Assembly: GCA_964588535.1 (NCBI GenBank)
Contig: CAZPQA010000001.1
Coordinates: forward strand, 1-64,000
Source of the DNA: NaphS2 sp964588535
GTDB taxonomy: Bacteria; Desulfobacterota; DSM-4660; Desulfatiglandales; Desulfatiglandaceae
DNA: 64,000 nucleotides
Direction: 5' to 3'
Made by a program: the position numbers and the translations under genes. Positions 7,094 to 15,571 of this stretch are shown here, in pieces; the first letter of the stretch is position 1; each line of letters begins with the position of its first letter. The notes under the pieces were generated by a model. That model was not told where the DNA came from. It did no database searches and saw nothing but the letters and a program-made list of their open reading frames with translations.

Positions 7094-7373
7094 ATTCACT
7101 TTTCACCTCACCCCCTAAAGGGGGTGAAAGGTGAATTTAAAGAAATTCACTTAGAGAAATTCACCAGTGAAATATTCTATATCTATTTGTTTTAACAGAA
7201 TAAATACGATTTCATATGCCTGAAAAATTCACCAAAAATTTCACTGGTGAATTCTGTCAAAAAAATTCACCAGTGCATTTCCTGTTAAACCCTTATCATT
7301 CCTATTTTTTTTAACTTCACCGCAAAATAAAATTCACCAGATGCGTGCGGTGAATTACTCATAAAATTCACCC
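7094..7373. repeat. ATTCACC iteron array, candidate replication origin
   Basis: About twelve copies of TTCAC or TTCACC, most as ATTCACC, lie in 280 bp on both strands, at about 7094, 7102, 7130 (inverted), 7145, 7160, 7227, 7240, 7265, 7315, 7332, 7349 (inverted) and 7366. Two form perfect 12-bp palindromes, TTCACCAGTGAA near 7160 and TTCACTGGTGAA at 7240-7251. The array starts within the 3' end of the primase-helicase gene and runs downstream into AT-rich DNA. In staphylococcal pathogenicity islands the origin is an iteron set near the rep gene bound by Rep; the same arrangement is inferred here. Confidence 0.65.
7102..7135. other. Long hairpin inside the iteron array
   Basis: CACCCCC (7109-7115), loop TAAA and GGGGGTG (7120-7126) form a GC-rich stem. 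It is extended, with a two-base bulge, by TTCACCT (7102-7108) and AGGTGAA (7129-7135), which are themselves inverted iterons. No T-run follows on either strand, which argues against a simple terminator. It may be a single-strand initiation or Rep-binding structure, or the transcript end of the primase gene. Confidence 0.55.
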
Positions 7374-9352
7374 AGATCGTAATCATTACCAATTAAGGCC
7401 AGTGTTTCTTTCCCCTTATTTGTCGCTTTGTTGGCCTGATCCAGAAGCCCGTTCTCTTTCAACTCATTTTTGATTTTTGTGATATATGACGGCACGTATC
7501 CCATCGCTTTAGCTATATCTTTGTTTTTCATCTTACCGTCCAAAAGTAGCCCTTTTATAATGTCTTTATTGTCGTTAAGCGTCCCCTTTTTCCAGCTTAC
7601 CTCGCCGGTAATTTCGTCTTCCTCAAGCTGTATTTTGAAGGGGGAGAGGTCAGCTGAGGGGGATGCGTTTCTAGCTCCTTTATCAAAACTGATCTCAAAC
7701 TTTGCTGCAGCTTCCATCCTGCCGGACCTTTCCAATTTAAGGCTAGCATCAAGATTGATTTCTCTGCCGATTGTACCTAACTGGCTGTCTCCCTTTTTGG
7801 TGCTGTGGTGTATGAGAATGATGGAAATACCCATTGCTCGAAGACGTACAAGCCATTTGTTTATTGGGTCCCAATCTCGGATTTCGTTAGGGTCGGAGTT
7901 GGCGACTAGGGAAAGAAGATTGTCCAGAATTATCAGTGTGATTTTTGGATGTCTTTTAAGGTAATCGGTCACAGCGTCCCGCCAGGTTTCATCGGTGATA
8001 TAAAACCGGCAGTTGTGGCTGTTTGATAGTCTGCTTGCTGATAACACTCTTAAGGGGAAATCTGGGTGGTCGCTACCTTTGCCTTTCTTCAGTTTTGCAA
8101 TCCGTTCCTGAAGAAAATATTCATTCATCTCGCCATCAATAAAAAGTGTGCCAACTTGTTTGCTTATTGCCCAAGATCCGATTGCATAATCAGGATTGGC
8201 GACGGAGTCTGCTCGTGTTACTGCTACAGCTATTATAAGAGCTAGCCAGGACTTCCCACATCCAGGTCTCCCGTATATCATCGAATATGAACCCTCCGTC
8301 AACCAGGGATTCAAAATGAATCGGGGTTTTTTTAATTTCATTGCCAAGAATTTGGACGAATCGAAAACGGTCTGTTCAAGGACATCTAGGTGGGAACCGG
8401 CTGAGTCTTCTTCTTCTGGTTCAGATATTGACGGTTTCCAGATTTTCGCTGTCTTCACCAGGAACATTAAATCTTTTTTCCTGTTTCCGGCAGAAATCCA
8501 GTCTGATACGTCCCCCTTTTCCTTCAATCCGGGCAGGTGAATAATCTTGACCACATTGGCAATTCCGGTCAAATTATTGGCGATGGTTTGCCCCCGTTCC
8601 CTGCCTGCATTGTCGTTATCAGGAAGTATGACAATATGCTTTCCTTTGAAATAACTGTTTAGCTCTGGCTTCCAACTATTGGCACCCATCGCATTTGTGG
8701 TTGTGGTCACAGCGAAATTGTCCATTAGATTGTCAGCGTCTTTTTCCCCTTCGCAGACAAATACACGCCTCGCCTTTCTGACATCTTTCAAATTGTATGG
8801 TACAGGGTCGATACCTTTTGTATTCCAGATATATTTTTCTGGTTCATTGGGATCAGGGCGTCTTAATCGGAAGTCTTTGCCTTCGAACCTGCATACCTCA
8901 AATACCGGATTTCCTTTTCCATCAGAATAATTGTAAGCGTTTTCGATAGGTCCAAGCTTTTCTGGCGCTTTTTTGGCTTTCGCCGTCAAAAGCCTTTTCT
9001 GAGGCAGTGCTTTTTCCTGGGGAGATTTTGCTTTGCCGTTCAAACTTTCAAGCGTGATGCAGAAATCATCCGCCATCTCTTTAATAGAAGGGATAAAACT
9101 TTTGCCATCGAAGTTCAACGCATTCATTTGTCCATAAAAATCGAAGACGCTACCGCTTTTCTTGCATCCGAAACAATTGAATTGCCCTGTGTGTAAGTTC
9201 ACAGAAAAGCTTGGATTATTATCATTATGGAAAGGGCAGAGGCCTTGAGCATGGCCGTTACCTTTCGTTTGCAAATTTTTTACGTGAGGACTGTAGACAT
9301 CAATAAAATCGAGATTTTCGATCATTTCTTCCCGTGGGTTTAGGTTGTTCAT
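7355..9352 (-). CDS. Primase-helicase (CHC2 zinc finger, TOPRIM, RecA-like ATPase)
   Basis: A 665-residue replication protein. A DnaG-type CHC2 zinc finger is formed by C39, H42, C60 and C63. A TOPRIM domain follows with E201 (VCEGEKDAD) and the acidic pair in ILPDNDNAG at about 245-247. After a linker rich in acidic residues, a RepA/DnaB-like RecA fold carries Walker A GRPGCGKSW (361-369) and Walker B TLIILDN (about 472-478), plus IILIHHSTK as the sensor strand. A winged-helix-like tail with KNKDIAKAMGYV may bind DNA. Such fused proteins replicate satellites and small phages. The iteron array lies at its 3' end, the AlpA-like gene 66 bp upstream, and both are co-oriented. Confidence 0.9.
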   Translation of the reverse strand: MNNLNPREEMIENLDFIDVYSPHVKNLQTKGNGHAQGLCPFHNDNNPSFSVNLHTGQFNCFGCKKSGSVFDFYGQMNALNFDGKSFIPSIKEMADDFCITLESLNGKAKSPQEKALPQKRLLTAKAKKAPEKLGPIENAYNYSDGKGNPVFEVCRFEGKDFRLRRPDPNEPEKYIWNTKGIDPVPYNLKDVRKARRVFVCEGEKDADNLMDNFAVTTTTNAMGANSWKPELNSYFKGKHIVILPDNDNAGRERGQTIANNLTGIANVVKIIHLPGLKEKGDVSDWISAGNRKKDLMFLVKTAKIWKPSISEPEEEDSAGSHLDVLEQTVFDSSKFLAMKLKKPRFILNPWLTEGSYSMIYGRPGCGKSWLALIIAVAVTRADSVANPDYAIGSWAISKQVGTLFIDGEMNEYFLQERIAKLKKGKGSDHPDFPLRVLSASRLSNSHNCRFYITDETWRDAVTDYLKRHPKITLIILDNLLSLVANSDPNEIRDWDPINKWLVRLRAMGISIILIHHSTKKGDSQLGTIGREINLDASLKLERSGRMEAAAKFEISFDKGARNASPSADLSPFKIQLEEDEITGEVSWKKGTLNDNKDIIKGLLLDGKMKNKDIAKAMGYVPSYITKIKNELKENGLLDQANKATNKGKETLALIGNDYDLGEFYE

Positions 9353-9418
9353 AGGCTCACCTCCTGTGGATATTCCACGATTCTGTTTATCGGATCAGCA
9401 CCTAAGTTTCTTTTCATA

Positions 9419-9616
9419 TCAGAGGCCCTCCATGAATTGGTCGAGTTCCTGCCGGTCGAAGCGAACCGATTTGCCAATTCTTTTCGCCTTCACCGGAAAT
9501 GGTTTTTTGGCTTTCGGTGCCACCTTATTATAGAGACTGCTTGTGCTGATCCCCAAATACATCGCTGTCTCTTTTACGGTAAGGTAGCGTTTTTTCTCAA
9601 TTGTCTGATATTCCAT
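9419..9616 (-). CDS. AlpA/excisionase-like HTH regulator
   Basis: A 65-residue MerR-type winged-helix protein of the HTH_17/AlpA class: RYLTVKETAMYLGISTSSLY is the helix-turn-helix, followed by the wing (KRIGKSVRFDRQELDQFM). Such proteins act as excisionases or as activators of integrase and replication genes on satellites and prophages. The start ATG at 9616 has GGAGGG about 6 bases upstream. It is the first gene of the leftward replication module and lies close to attR, which suits a role in excision. The primase-helicase gene begins 66 bp downstream. Confidence 0.85.
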   Translation of the reverse strand: MEYQTIEKKRYLTVKETAMYLGISTSSLYNKVAPKAKKPFPVKAKRIGKSVRFDRQELDQFMEGL

Positions 9617-9959
9617 CTTTTTTCCCTCCTGTGGTTATTACATTGAAAAAGCACCAATGGTGGTTGAACCACAACAAAGGTAAGTCCGCATATGATAATG
9701 TCAATAGGGAGCAGTTAAAAATGATTTATATGTAAAAAACTGTATAAAACATATTTTTACTTAATTTAAAAGTTTTCTTAAGTAAAATGCTGCAGAAATC
9801 ATTATTTGGTCAACGCTTAGTCAACAAATTGTAGAAAATACCACCCCATTTCACCCCATTTCACGTGTTTTCACTGTAGCCCATGAAATGATGTAAGTGA
9901 TGGAACTATCAATAGAAAGGAAGTGCATTTCTGACGTTTTGAGTGGGAATTTAACTAGG
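9617..9959. other. Non-coding region before attR
   Basis: These 343 bp hold the promoter region of the AlpA-primase module and one copy of the candidate integrase arm site (9805-9836). A short palindrome GTGGTTGAACCAC (about 9660-9672) sits just upstream of the AlpA-like gene and could be an operator. Two near-copies of ACCCCATTTCAC lie at about 9842-9864. No gene was found. Confidence 0.5.
9805..9836 (+). repeat. Candidate integrase arm-type site, right copy
   Basis: TTTGGTCAACG, then CTTAGTCAACAAAT and AGAAA, the counterpart of 138-170 in the same orientation. It lies about 123 bp inside attR. The left copy is part of integrase coding sequence, but here it is non-coding, so conservation suggests a DNA-binding role rather than protein constraint; a trace of an earlier integrase gene end is the alternative. 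Confidence 0.5.
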
Positions 9960-10014
9960 TTCAGGGTCTAGTGGGCGTACGCCTGTGCGAGTTCGAGTCT
10001 CGCCTTCGGCACCA
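9960..10014 (+). repeat. attR: right copy of 55-bp direct repeat
   Basis: Identical to bases 1-55. Upstream there is no GCCGAAG acceptor strand or D arm; only CTAGG just before resembles the 5' anticodon strand. It is therefore a partial tRNA-Leu left by integration, and it marks the right end of the element. The chromosome resumes at 10015 with what was the original downstream flank of the tRNA gene. Confidence 0.9.
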
Positions 10015-10026
10015 TTTTTGAGAAAT

Positions 10027-10063
10027 AGCCGCAAGCCTAACGGATTGCGGCTTTTCTTTTTTT
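10027..10063 (+). terminator. Ancestral terminator of tRNA-Leu
   Basis: AGCCGCAA (10027-10034) and TTGCGGCT (10045-10052) form an 8-bp stem with a 10-base loop, followed by TTTCTTTTTTT. It lies 12 bp after the CCA of the attR tRNA fragment, where a tRNA terminator belongs, and was separated from its gene by the insertion. It is convergent with the ABC-F gene. Confidence 0.8.
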
Positions 10064-10079
10064 GGGTGGGTACGTCCAT

Positions 10080-11885
10080 CTATTCTACCTTCAATGCATC
10101 AAGGGTCTCCCATCGCTCGTAGGTTTTTTCAAGCTCGATTTCAAGGGATTCAAGCCGCTCCTTGGCGTTTGCAATTTCGGCGCTTTCATTCTTGTAAAAC
10201 GACGGGGCCGACATGCGGCCGAAAAGCAGTGCGTGCTCCTGTTCCAGAGATTCGATCAGGGAAGGCATGTCTTCAAGTTCCCGGTTTTCCCGGAAGGTGA
10301 GTTTTTTTGGGCCTTTCCGTTTCGGTTTGGGCTTTTTCGTGAAATTTTTCCTGGGCTTGGAGGGGATTTCTGTTTCGTTTATTTTTCGTTGTTTCAGCCA
10401 ATCGTCGTATCCGCCGATGTATTCGGCGATCTGACCGTTCCCTTCAAAAACAAGGATGCTCGTGACGAGGTTATTCAAGAACGCACGGTCATGGCTTACC
10501 AGAAGCACATTCCCTTGATAGTTCAACAGTAGTTCTTCCAGCAGTTCAAGGGTCTCGGCATCCAGATCGTTGGTGGGTTCGTCCAGTACCAGGAAGTTGG
10601 AAGGTCTCATGAAAAGTCGCGCCAGCAGGAGCCGGTTTTTTTCTCCCCCTGAAAGGGTTTTAACCGGACTGCGCATCTGGTCCGGCGTGAACAGAAATTC
10701 CTTGAGATAGCCCACGGCGTGTCTGCTTTTACCGTTGATGATAAGGAAGTCTCCACCCTCCGTCACATTCTCAATCACGGTTTTTTCCGGAGCCAGTTTT
10801 TCTCTTGTCTGGTCGAAATAGGCGCACTCGACCCGGGCGCCCAGTCTAATACGGCCTTCAGAGGGTTCCAACGTATTTAAGAGAACCTGAATGAGGGTCG
10901 TTTTTCCACAGCCATTGGGCCCCATGACGCCCACCTTATCACCCCGCAGAATGGTAGTGGAAAACGCTTTGATAATCGGGCGGTCATCATAATGGTAAGT
11001 CACATTTTTCGCTTCGAGGACGAGTTTTCCGGATCGGTCCGCCTCCAGAGCCTGCATTTGCACTTTGCCGGTTTGTTCGCGCCGTGTCCGCTTTTCCTCG
11101 CGCATTTTCATTAAGGCGCGAACCCTTCCCTCGTCACGGGTTCGGCGCGCCTTGATCCCCTTTCGGATCCAGATCTCCTCTTTAGACATCTTCTTGTCAA
11201 ACTGCCGGTACTGTTCTTCTTCAGACTCAATAAGGGCTCTTTTTCTAGAGAGGTAGGTCTTGTAATCACATTCCCAGCTTGTGAGACGCCCTCGGTCAAT
11301 TTCAATGATCCGGGTGGCCAGCTTTTCCAGAAATACGCGGTCGTGACTGACAAAAAGGAGGGCTTTTCGGTACTGAAGCAGAAAATTTTCCATCAATTCA
11401 ATGGACGGAATGTCCATGTGATTGGTGGGTTCATCCAATAACAGCAAATCAGGACCTTCCGCGATGGTCTTTGCCAGAAGAACTCTTCGCTTCATGCCCG
11501 CTGAAAGTGTTTGGAATTCGGCATCCGGCGTAAGTCTAAGCCGGGTGATGACTTTTTCGATCTGGGGTTGAATTTCCCAGGTACATTGTGAATCTTGAGA
11601 AGGGTTACTTTTTAGACCGGACGAAACAACATCAATAATTTTTCCCTGGATATGTGGAGGGACCTCTTGCGACAGGGTTCCCAGAAGCAAGCCGGGCTGG
11701 CGAAATATGTCTCCGGAGTCCGGCGTGATCCTATTGTTGATCAGGTTTATCAGCGTGCTTTTTCCTGTGCCGTTTCGGCCCACCAGGCATATACGCTCAT
11801 TCTGTTCGATTTGAAGACTCACTTTGTCAAGGATCAAAGGCCCGCCAAAAGCCAGGCTGATGTTCTGAAGGCTCAATATGGCCAT
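10080..11885 (-). CDS. uup: ABC-F family ATPase, Uup-like
   Basis: A 601-residue protein with two ABC ATPase domains and no membrane segments. Domain 1 has Walker A GRNGTGKST (about 37-45), signature LSAGMKRR and LLLLDEPTNH; domain 2 has GPNGCGKTT, signature LSGGEKNR and LVLDEPTND. Between them is the charged interdomain linker typical of ABC-F factors. The C-terminal 70 residues are a coiled coil (ENRELEDMPSLIESLEQEHA), which is the hallmark of Uup rather than EttA. Uup binds ribosomes or branched DNA; the exact role here is inferred. It is 15 bp downstream of the MFS gene on the same strand. Confidence 0.9.
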   Translation of the reverse strand: MAILSLQNISLAFGGPLILDKVSLQIEQNERICLVGRNGTGKSTLINLINNRITPDSGDIFRQPGLLLGTLSQEVPPHIQGKIIDVVSSGLKSNPSQDSQCTWEIQPQIEKVITRLRLTPDAEFQTLSAGMKRRVLLAKTIAEGPDLLLLDEPTNHMDIPSIELMENFLLQYRKALLFVSHDRVFLEKLATRIIEIDRGRLTSWECDYKTYLSRKRALIESEEEQYRQFDKKMSKEEIWIRKGIKARRTRDEGRVRALMKMREEKRTRREQTGKVQMQALEADRSGKLVLEAKNVTYHYDDRPIIKAFSTTILRGDKVGVMGPNGCGKTTLIQVLLNTLEPSEGRIRLGARVECAYFDQTREKLAPEKTVIENVTEGGDFLIINGKSRHAVGYLKEFLFTPDQMRSPVKTLSGGEKNRLLLARLFMRPSNFLVLDEPTNDLDAETLELLEELLLNYQGNVLLVSHDRAFLNNLVTSILVFEGNGQIAEYIGGYDDWLKQRKINETEIPSKPRKNFTKKPKPKRKGPKKLTFRENRELEDMPSLIESLEQEHALLFGRMSAPSFYKNESAEIANAKERLESLEIELEKTYERWETLDALKVE

Positions 11886-11900
11886 GATGTTATCTTATTT

Positions 11901-13190
11901 TTATTTCCAGGTCTCTTTCATGAAAAAGGTGCAGATGAGCGCCAGGACTGACGAGATGAACAGCACCAGGAGCAATGCCGAGTATCCCTCAAGGGCATAT
12001 CCGCCTGTCTCAGTTTTGGGGTACAGGTCCAGTATCCACCCCAGAAAAGGCATGAAAACAGCACCACCCAGAAAAGGGAACAGATTGACCGTACCCACGG
12101 AGGTGCCGGCGATTTCCACGGGAAACAGCTCCTTCGTGGTGGTAAAACCGATGACCACAATGGAAGAAGCGGAAACGGAAAGCACAAAAAAAACGGCATA
12201 CAATGCGGGTCTGGGTAGTCCGGCAGGGACCAGGTAGAGGCACAGGAGCAGACATGAAAGAATGCCGGTGCATATCATGAATGGCTTTTTGCGGCTTTTC
12301 AACACCCGGTCGGAAACAAAGCCCAACAGCGGGCTGCCCACGATCATGCCATAGGCGATCATGCTCAGAACGGCCCCTGTTTCCCCTTGGCTTAACCCGT
12401 ATACGTGCATGAGATAGGGTCCCCCCCACAGGGCGCCAAATCCAAAAAAGATCCCGCAATCGAAGAAAAACCAGATGGCCACCGGCCAGAAATGTTTATT
12501 GGAAAGAACCCGTTTGGCTCCTTCCATAAGCCCGATTTCCTCCGGTTTGGCGTTGCCGGCATTTTCCATATTTTCAATGGCCAGAATAGAGGGCCACCCA
12601 CGGTCCTGGGGGCGATCCCTCACCACTAGCCAAACCATAATGACCAGGAAAAGGGTGCAGCAGCCGATGATGACAAATGAGGTGCGCCAGCCCATGCTGG
12701 ATGTCATGACCGCCAAAAGCCAGGTGGCAGCCAGTGCCCCCACACCACCCACAGCATTGAGGATGCCCGCCATGGAAGCAAATTCTTTTGCGCGGAACCA
12801 CTGGCTCAGAATTTTCATGGTGGGAATGAAGACCATGGAGACCCCGAACCCAACCAGTATGCGACCCCCGAAAGCGGTATAAATGTCTGGCGCCAGGCCA
12901 AAAAGAATGCTTCCCGCAGCGGCCACCAGAAGAAAAACAGTGACGGTTTTTCTCGGACCGATGGAATCGGACAAAAGTCCTGCCGGCAACTGCATGGCAG
13001 CGTAACAATAGAAATAAATGGAACCCAGGAGCCCCATGACCCTGGCTGACGTATCAAAATCCCGGACGATGTCGTTCGCCACAACGGAAAGGGAGAGGCG
13101 GTGAAAATAGACAAACAGGTAAGCCGTCGCCAGCACCCAGAATATGGGCCACCGATACCGCAGCAGCTTTGCCACCTGTCCATTATCCAT
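11901..13190 (-). CDS. MFS permease
   Basis: A major facilitator permease of about 429 residues with around 12 membrane segments. The loop after helix 2 reads GLLSDSIGPRKT, a variant of the family motif G-x3-D-x2-GxR/K. A cytoplasmic loop between the halves contains RPQDRGWPS and a hydrophilic stretch (ENMENAGNAKPEEIG). The pattern recalls organic-acid and sugar-phosphate permeases, but the substrate cannot be read from the sequence. The ATG at 13190 has GAGGT about 9 bases upstream; an in-frame GTG at 13211 would add seven residues. The neighbours do not indicate a substrate. Confidence 0.85.
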   Translation of the reverse strand: MDNGQVAKLLRYRWPIFWVLATAYLFVYFHRLSLSVVANDIVRDFDTSARVMGLLGSIYFYCYAAMQLPAGLLSDSIGPRKTVTVFLLVAAAGSILFGLAPDIYTAFGGRILVGFGVSMVFIPTMKILSQWFRAKEFASMAGILNAVGGVGALAATWLLAVMTSSMGWRTSFVIIGCCTLFLVIMVWLVVRDRPQDRGWPSILAIENMENAGNAKPEEIGLMEGAKRVLSNKHFWPVAIWFFFDCGIFFGFGALWGGPYLMHVYGLSQGETGAVLSMIAYGMIVGSPLLGFVSDRVLKSRKKPFMICTGILSCLLLCLYLVPAGLPRPALYAVFFVLSVSASSIVVIGFTTTKELFPVEIAGTSVGTVNLFPFLGGAVFMPFLGWILDLYPKTETGGYALEGYSALLLVLFISSVLALICTFFMKETWK

Positions 13191-13220
13191 TGTAGTTGAC
13201 CTCTTTGTCACAAGGGTTGT

Positions 13221-14270
13221 TCAGAAATCGGTTGAGAAAAGCGTCCCCTGCCGGGTGTCGGTTGTCTCTCTTTTTTCCACGGTTTCCAGCGTGGCAGGTA
13301 TGGCGCTTTTGAGAAAATATTTGCGGAACATGCGGTTGAAATCGGTCCATGCACCTTCCTGCCGGTCCCGTTGCATAAACCGGTTTAAACCGTTGATTTT
13401 AGCGTCCAGATCATCCAGCAGATGAAGTGCAAACGCTTCCAGGAATTTGGGTTCTTTGGGCGAACCAAAATCGTACTGACCGTGATGGCTGAGGATCAAG
13501 TGCCGCAGCCGTATGGCCAGTTCTTTGGGGAAATTTTGAAGGGACCTCAATTTCTCGTCCACCATGGTCACACCCAGAACAAGGTGCCCCACCAGCCGGC
13601 CCTCATCGGTGTAGTTAATGCTCATATCCCATGAGAACTCTTGGGTTTTACCCACGTCGTGGAGAAAAGCGCCGGTGACCAGCAGATCTTTGTTTAAAGA
13701 TGGATAGTGGTCAGATGCCTGGGCCGCCAGTCTGCAAACCGACAGCGTGTGCTCCAGAAGTCCCCCCAGATAGCTGTGGTGAAAATTCTTGGCCGCAGGC
13801 GCATTCTTAAAAAGATCCATGAATTTTCGATCCTTCCAGAATCCATCAATCAACGCCTTTAAGTGGATATCTTTGACCTGATTCAGAATTGTCCTCAAGG
13901 ATCGCATCATCTCCGGAGTGTCAAAGGGTGATGTTTCCACGAATATGCCGGGGTCCGGTGTCTCAGAGGAAGGCCGCAGCCCGGACACGGTCAACTGAAC
14001 CTGACCCTGGTAGGTAGCGGTTTGCCCCGCTATTTCGACAACCTCCCCTTCACGAAAAAGATCCGACAAGGCTTCGGCCCTGTCCCAGACTTTTGCCGGC
14101 AATTCTCCTGTTTTGTCTGCCAGGGTAAGACTCAAAAAAGGGTTTCCGTTGCGTGTGGTGGACAATTTTTTCTTTTTGACCAGATAGCAACCGGAAACCC
14201 TTGATTCAGCTTCTATTTTTTCCACCCAGACATGTCGATGGGGACGACTATCTATTGATGGGTCAGTCAT
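13221..14270 (-). CDS. OB-fold/HD-domain nuclease, YhaM-like
   Basis: A 349-residue protein. An N-terminal OB fold (about 15-100; LSLTLADKTGELPAKVWD) of the tRNA_anti type is followed by an HD domain with HHSYLGGLLEHTLSV and FLHDVGKTQEF providing the metal-binding histidines and aspartate, and later HLILSHHGQYDFGSPKEP. This order matches YhaM, a 3'-5' exoribonuclease of Firmicutes, and related proteins are frequent in Desulfobacterota. A longer frame reaches 14438, but the ATG at 14270 has AGGAGA in front and overlaps the aldolase stop by 8 bp, which suggests translational coupling. Confidence 0.85.
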   Translation of the reverse strand: MTDPSIDSRPHRHVWVEKIEAESRVSGCYLVKKKKLSTTRNGNPFLSLTLADKTGELPAKVWDRAEALSDLFREGEVVEIAGQTATYQGQVQLTVSGLRPSSETPDPGIFVETSPFDTPEMMRSLRTILNQVKDIHLKALIDGFWKDRKFMDLFKNAPAAKNFHHSYLGGLLEHTLSVCRLAAQASDHYPSLNKDLLVTGAFLHDVGKTQEFSWDMSINYTDEGRLVGHLVLGVTMVDEKLRSLQNFPKELAIRLRHLILSHHGQYDFGSPKEPKFLEAFALHLLDDLDAKINGLNRFMQRDRQEGAWTDFNRMFRKYFLKSAIPATLETVEKRETTDTRQGTLFSTDF

Positions 14271-15558
14271 CAAAGTCTCCTGCCGGTCCTTTGTCTGAAT
14301 CGAGAGCTGCCGCCCGTTCTTGAATCTTGTCTTCAGTCCATTGACTCGGATCTTCAATGCGCGCGCTCTTGGGACCCAGGTCATGGGAGCCGGCTTCCAA
14401 AATCGCTTCCAGGGCCAGGGGTGCCGTATCCTGAGCATTAAACACCTGGGTCAGCAGGTTGTAAACGAAATCTTCCACCCCCTGAACCATCCGCTCCCGT
14501 ATGTTCCGGGGAAGGGCCAGCAGTTTGTTTTCGAAGGGCAGGTTGAGCTTCTTGTAGTTTCCGCCTTTGATGTCCCGCTCTTCGGCATAACTGACCATTT
14601 CACCCCACATGCCGTCGGTCATGCCGGCATCCGGCATTTTGAGGAATTCGCCGTTGTCATCCAGTATGGCATTTCCGAAATCATTGACCTTGACGCCCCA
14701 CGAGATCATCTGCAGCGCCGTTGCCACATTGGCTTTGGTGGTGTTGGTTTTTTCAACAATACTCCTGAGACGTTCCGAGCTATTGCCGGAAGTGCCGTGC
14801 TGTGCCCCGGATATATTGTATTTGGCAAGCACCTCATGAATCTGTGCGGTGAGCGGCACCTGGATGCCCTCATCGCTCTGTTCGATGCCGTGGGTGGTGC
14901 CGTTGTTGAGCGCGATCCAGTCGGGAAAAGCATCGTTTGCATTGAGCCCTTGAATCAGGAACAGGGCTTCATCTGCGGTTGAAAGGCCCAGTTTCCCCTT
15001 GATTTCACCAATCTCCGTTTCATAGCCGGCCCATTCTGGCAGATAGGCATTGAGCGCCAGGTTGGCCAGAAGGTTCTCTTCATCCGGCATGTGAGAGGCA
15101 TCGATGGCAATGGAGGTAATGCCCGCTTCAAACATGGTGGGAATTTCGACCTTGGCCGCTTCAACGTCTGTCCGGCTTTTGATGCCGTAGTGGTCCGCGT
15201 GGATGGCTACGGGAATGGTGATCCCCAGTTCGTTCATGACGGCATCGGCCTGTCGGGCGAGATTCCAATAGTTGACAGGGCAGTAGGCATTACCGCCCCC
15301 TTCAGATTTGGCAATCTCCAGGATGATGGCGGCGTTGGCCCGCTGGGCAGCCCGCAATGCACCGCGAATGACAAAGTGGTTACGGCCGTTTGCCGCAATG
15401 GTCATGGCCTTGCCCTTCTTCATCATGGCGCGATCGATGACCTTCCCGCTGACAATGAGCGCCATGGAATTGGGAAACAGCCCGACGATGTTAGGGGGAC
15501 GACCGATCTTGAGTACATTTTCAAATTCTTCGGATACAGTTCCTTTTTTTAAAGACAT
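14263..15558 (-). CDS. fba: Class II fructose-bisphosphate aldolase
   Basis: This zinc enzyme of glycolysis and gluconeogenesis cleaves fructose 1,6-bisphosphate to the two triose phosphates. At 431 residues it is the longer class II form. IHADHYGIKSR supplies the catalytic aspartate and a zinc histidine, NNGTTHG and SGAQHGTSG the remaining metal histidines and phosphate-binding loop, and VKVNDFGNAI the Schiff-free phosphate site. The C-terminal 60 residues are polar. The ATG at 15558 has an AAAGGAGG site about 6 bases upstream. The YhaM-like gene overlaps its 3' end. Confidence 0.92.
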   Translation of the reverse strand: MSLKKGTVSEEFENVLKIGRPPNIVGLFPNSMALIVSGKVIDRAMMKKGKAMTIAANGRNHFVIRGALRAAQRANAAIILEIAKSEGGGNAYCPVNYWNLARQADAVMNELGITIPVAIHADHYGIKSRTDVEAAKVEIPTMFEAGITSIAIDASHMPDEENLLANLALNAYLPEWAGYETEIGEIKGKLGLSTADEALFLIQGLNANDAFPDWIALNNGTTHGIEQSDEGIQVPLTAQIHEVLAKYNISGAQHGTSGNSSERLRSIVEKTNTTKANVATALQMISWGVKVNDFGNAILDDNGEFLKMPDAGMTDGMWGEMVSYAEERDIKGGNYKKLNLPFENKLLALPRNIRERMVQGVEDFVYNLLTQVFNAQDTAPLALEAILEAGSHDLGPKSARIEDPSQWTEDKIQERAAALDSDKGPAGDFDD

Positions 15559-15571
15559 ACCAAACCTCCTT

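Larger units (their letters stand above)
56..10014. mobile_element. Integrated element of about 10 kb in tRNA-Leu, PICI-like
   Basis: The segment lies between two 55-bp copies of a tRNA-Leu 3' half. It starts with an integrase gene pointing at attL and ends with an AlpA-like gene near attR. It also carries a primase-helicase with an iteron array directly 3' of it, a terminase-small-subunit-like gene and a second, serine-type recombinase. By eye it is clearly more AT-rich than the rest of the window. This gene set and size match the known plan of phage-inducible chromosomal islands; no capsid, tail or portal genes are seen, and no conjugation genes. The cargo is three secreted proteins sharing one module. 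An ordinary prophage remnant or a small mobilisable island are the alternatives. Confidence 0.8.

Noticed and set aside
10062..10532. 156-residue plus strand frame
   Set aside because: It lies opposite the coiled-coil end of the ABC-F gene and is a shadow of its codon pattern.
13221..14438. Longer OB-HD protein starting at 14438
   Set aside because: The first 56 residues overlap the aldolase gene and are not OB-like; the start at 14270 has a good ribosome site.
14320..14982. 220-residue plus strand frame
   Set aside because: Opposite the class II aldolase gene, no motif and no start signal; a shadow frame.
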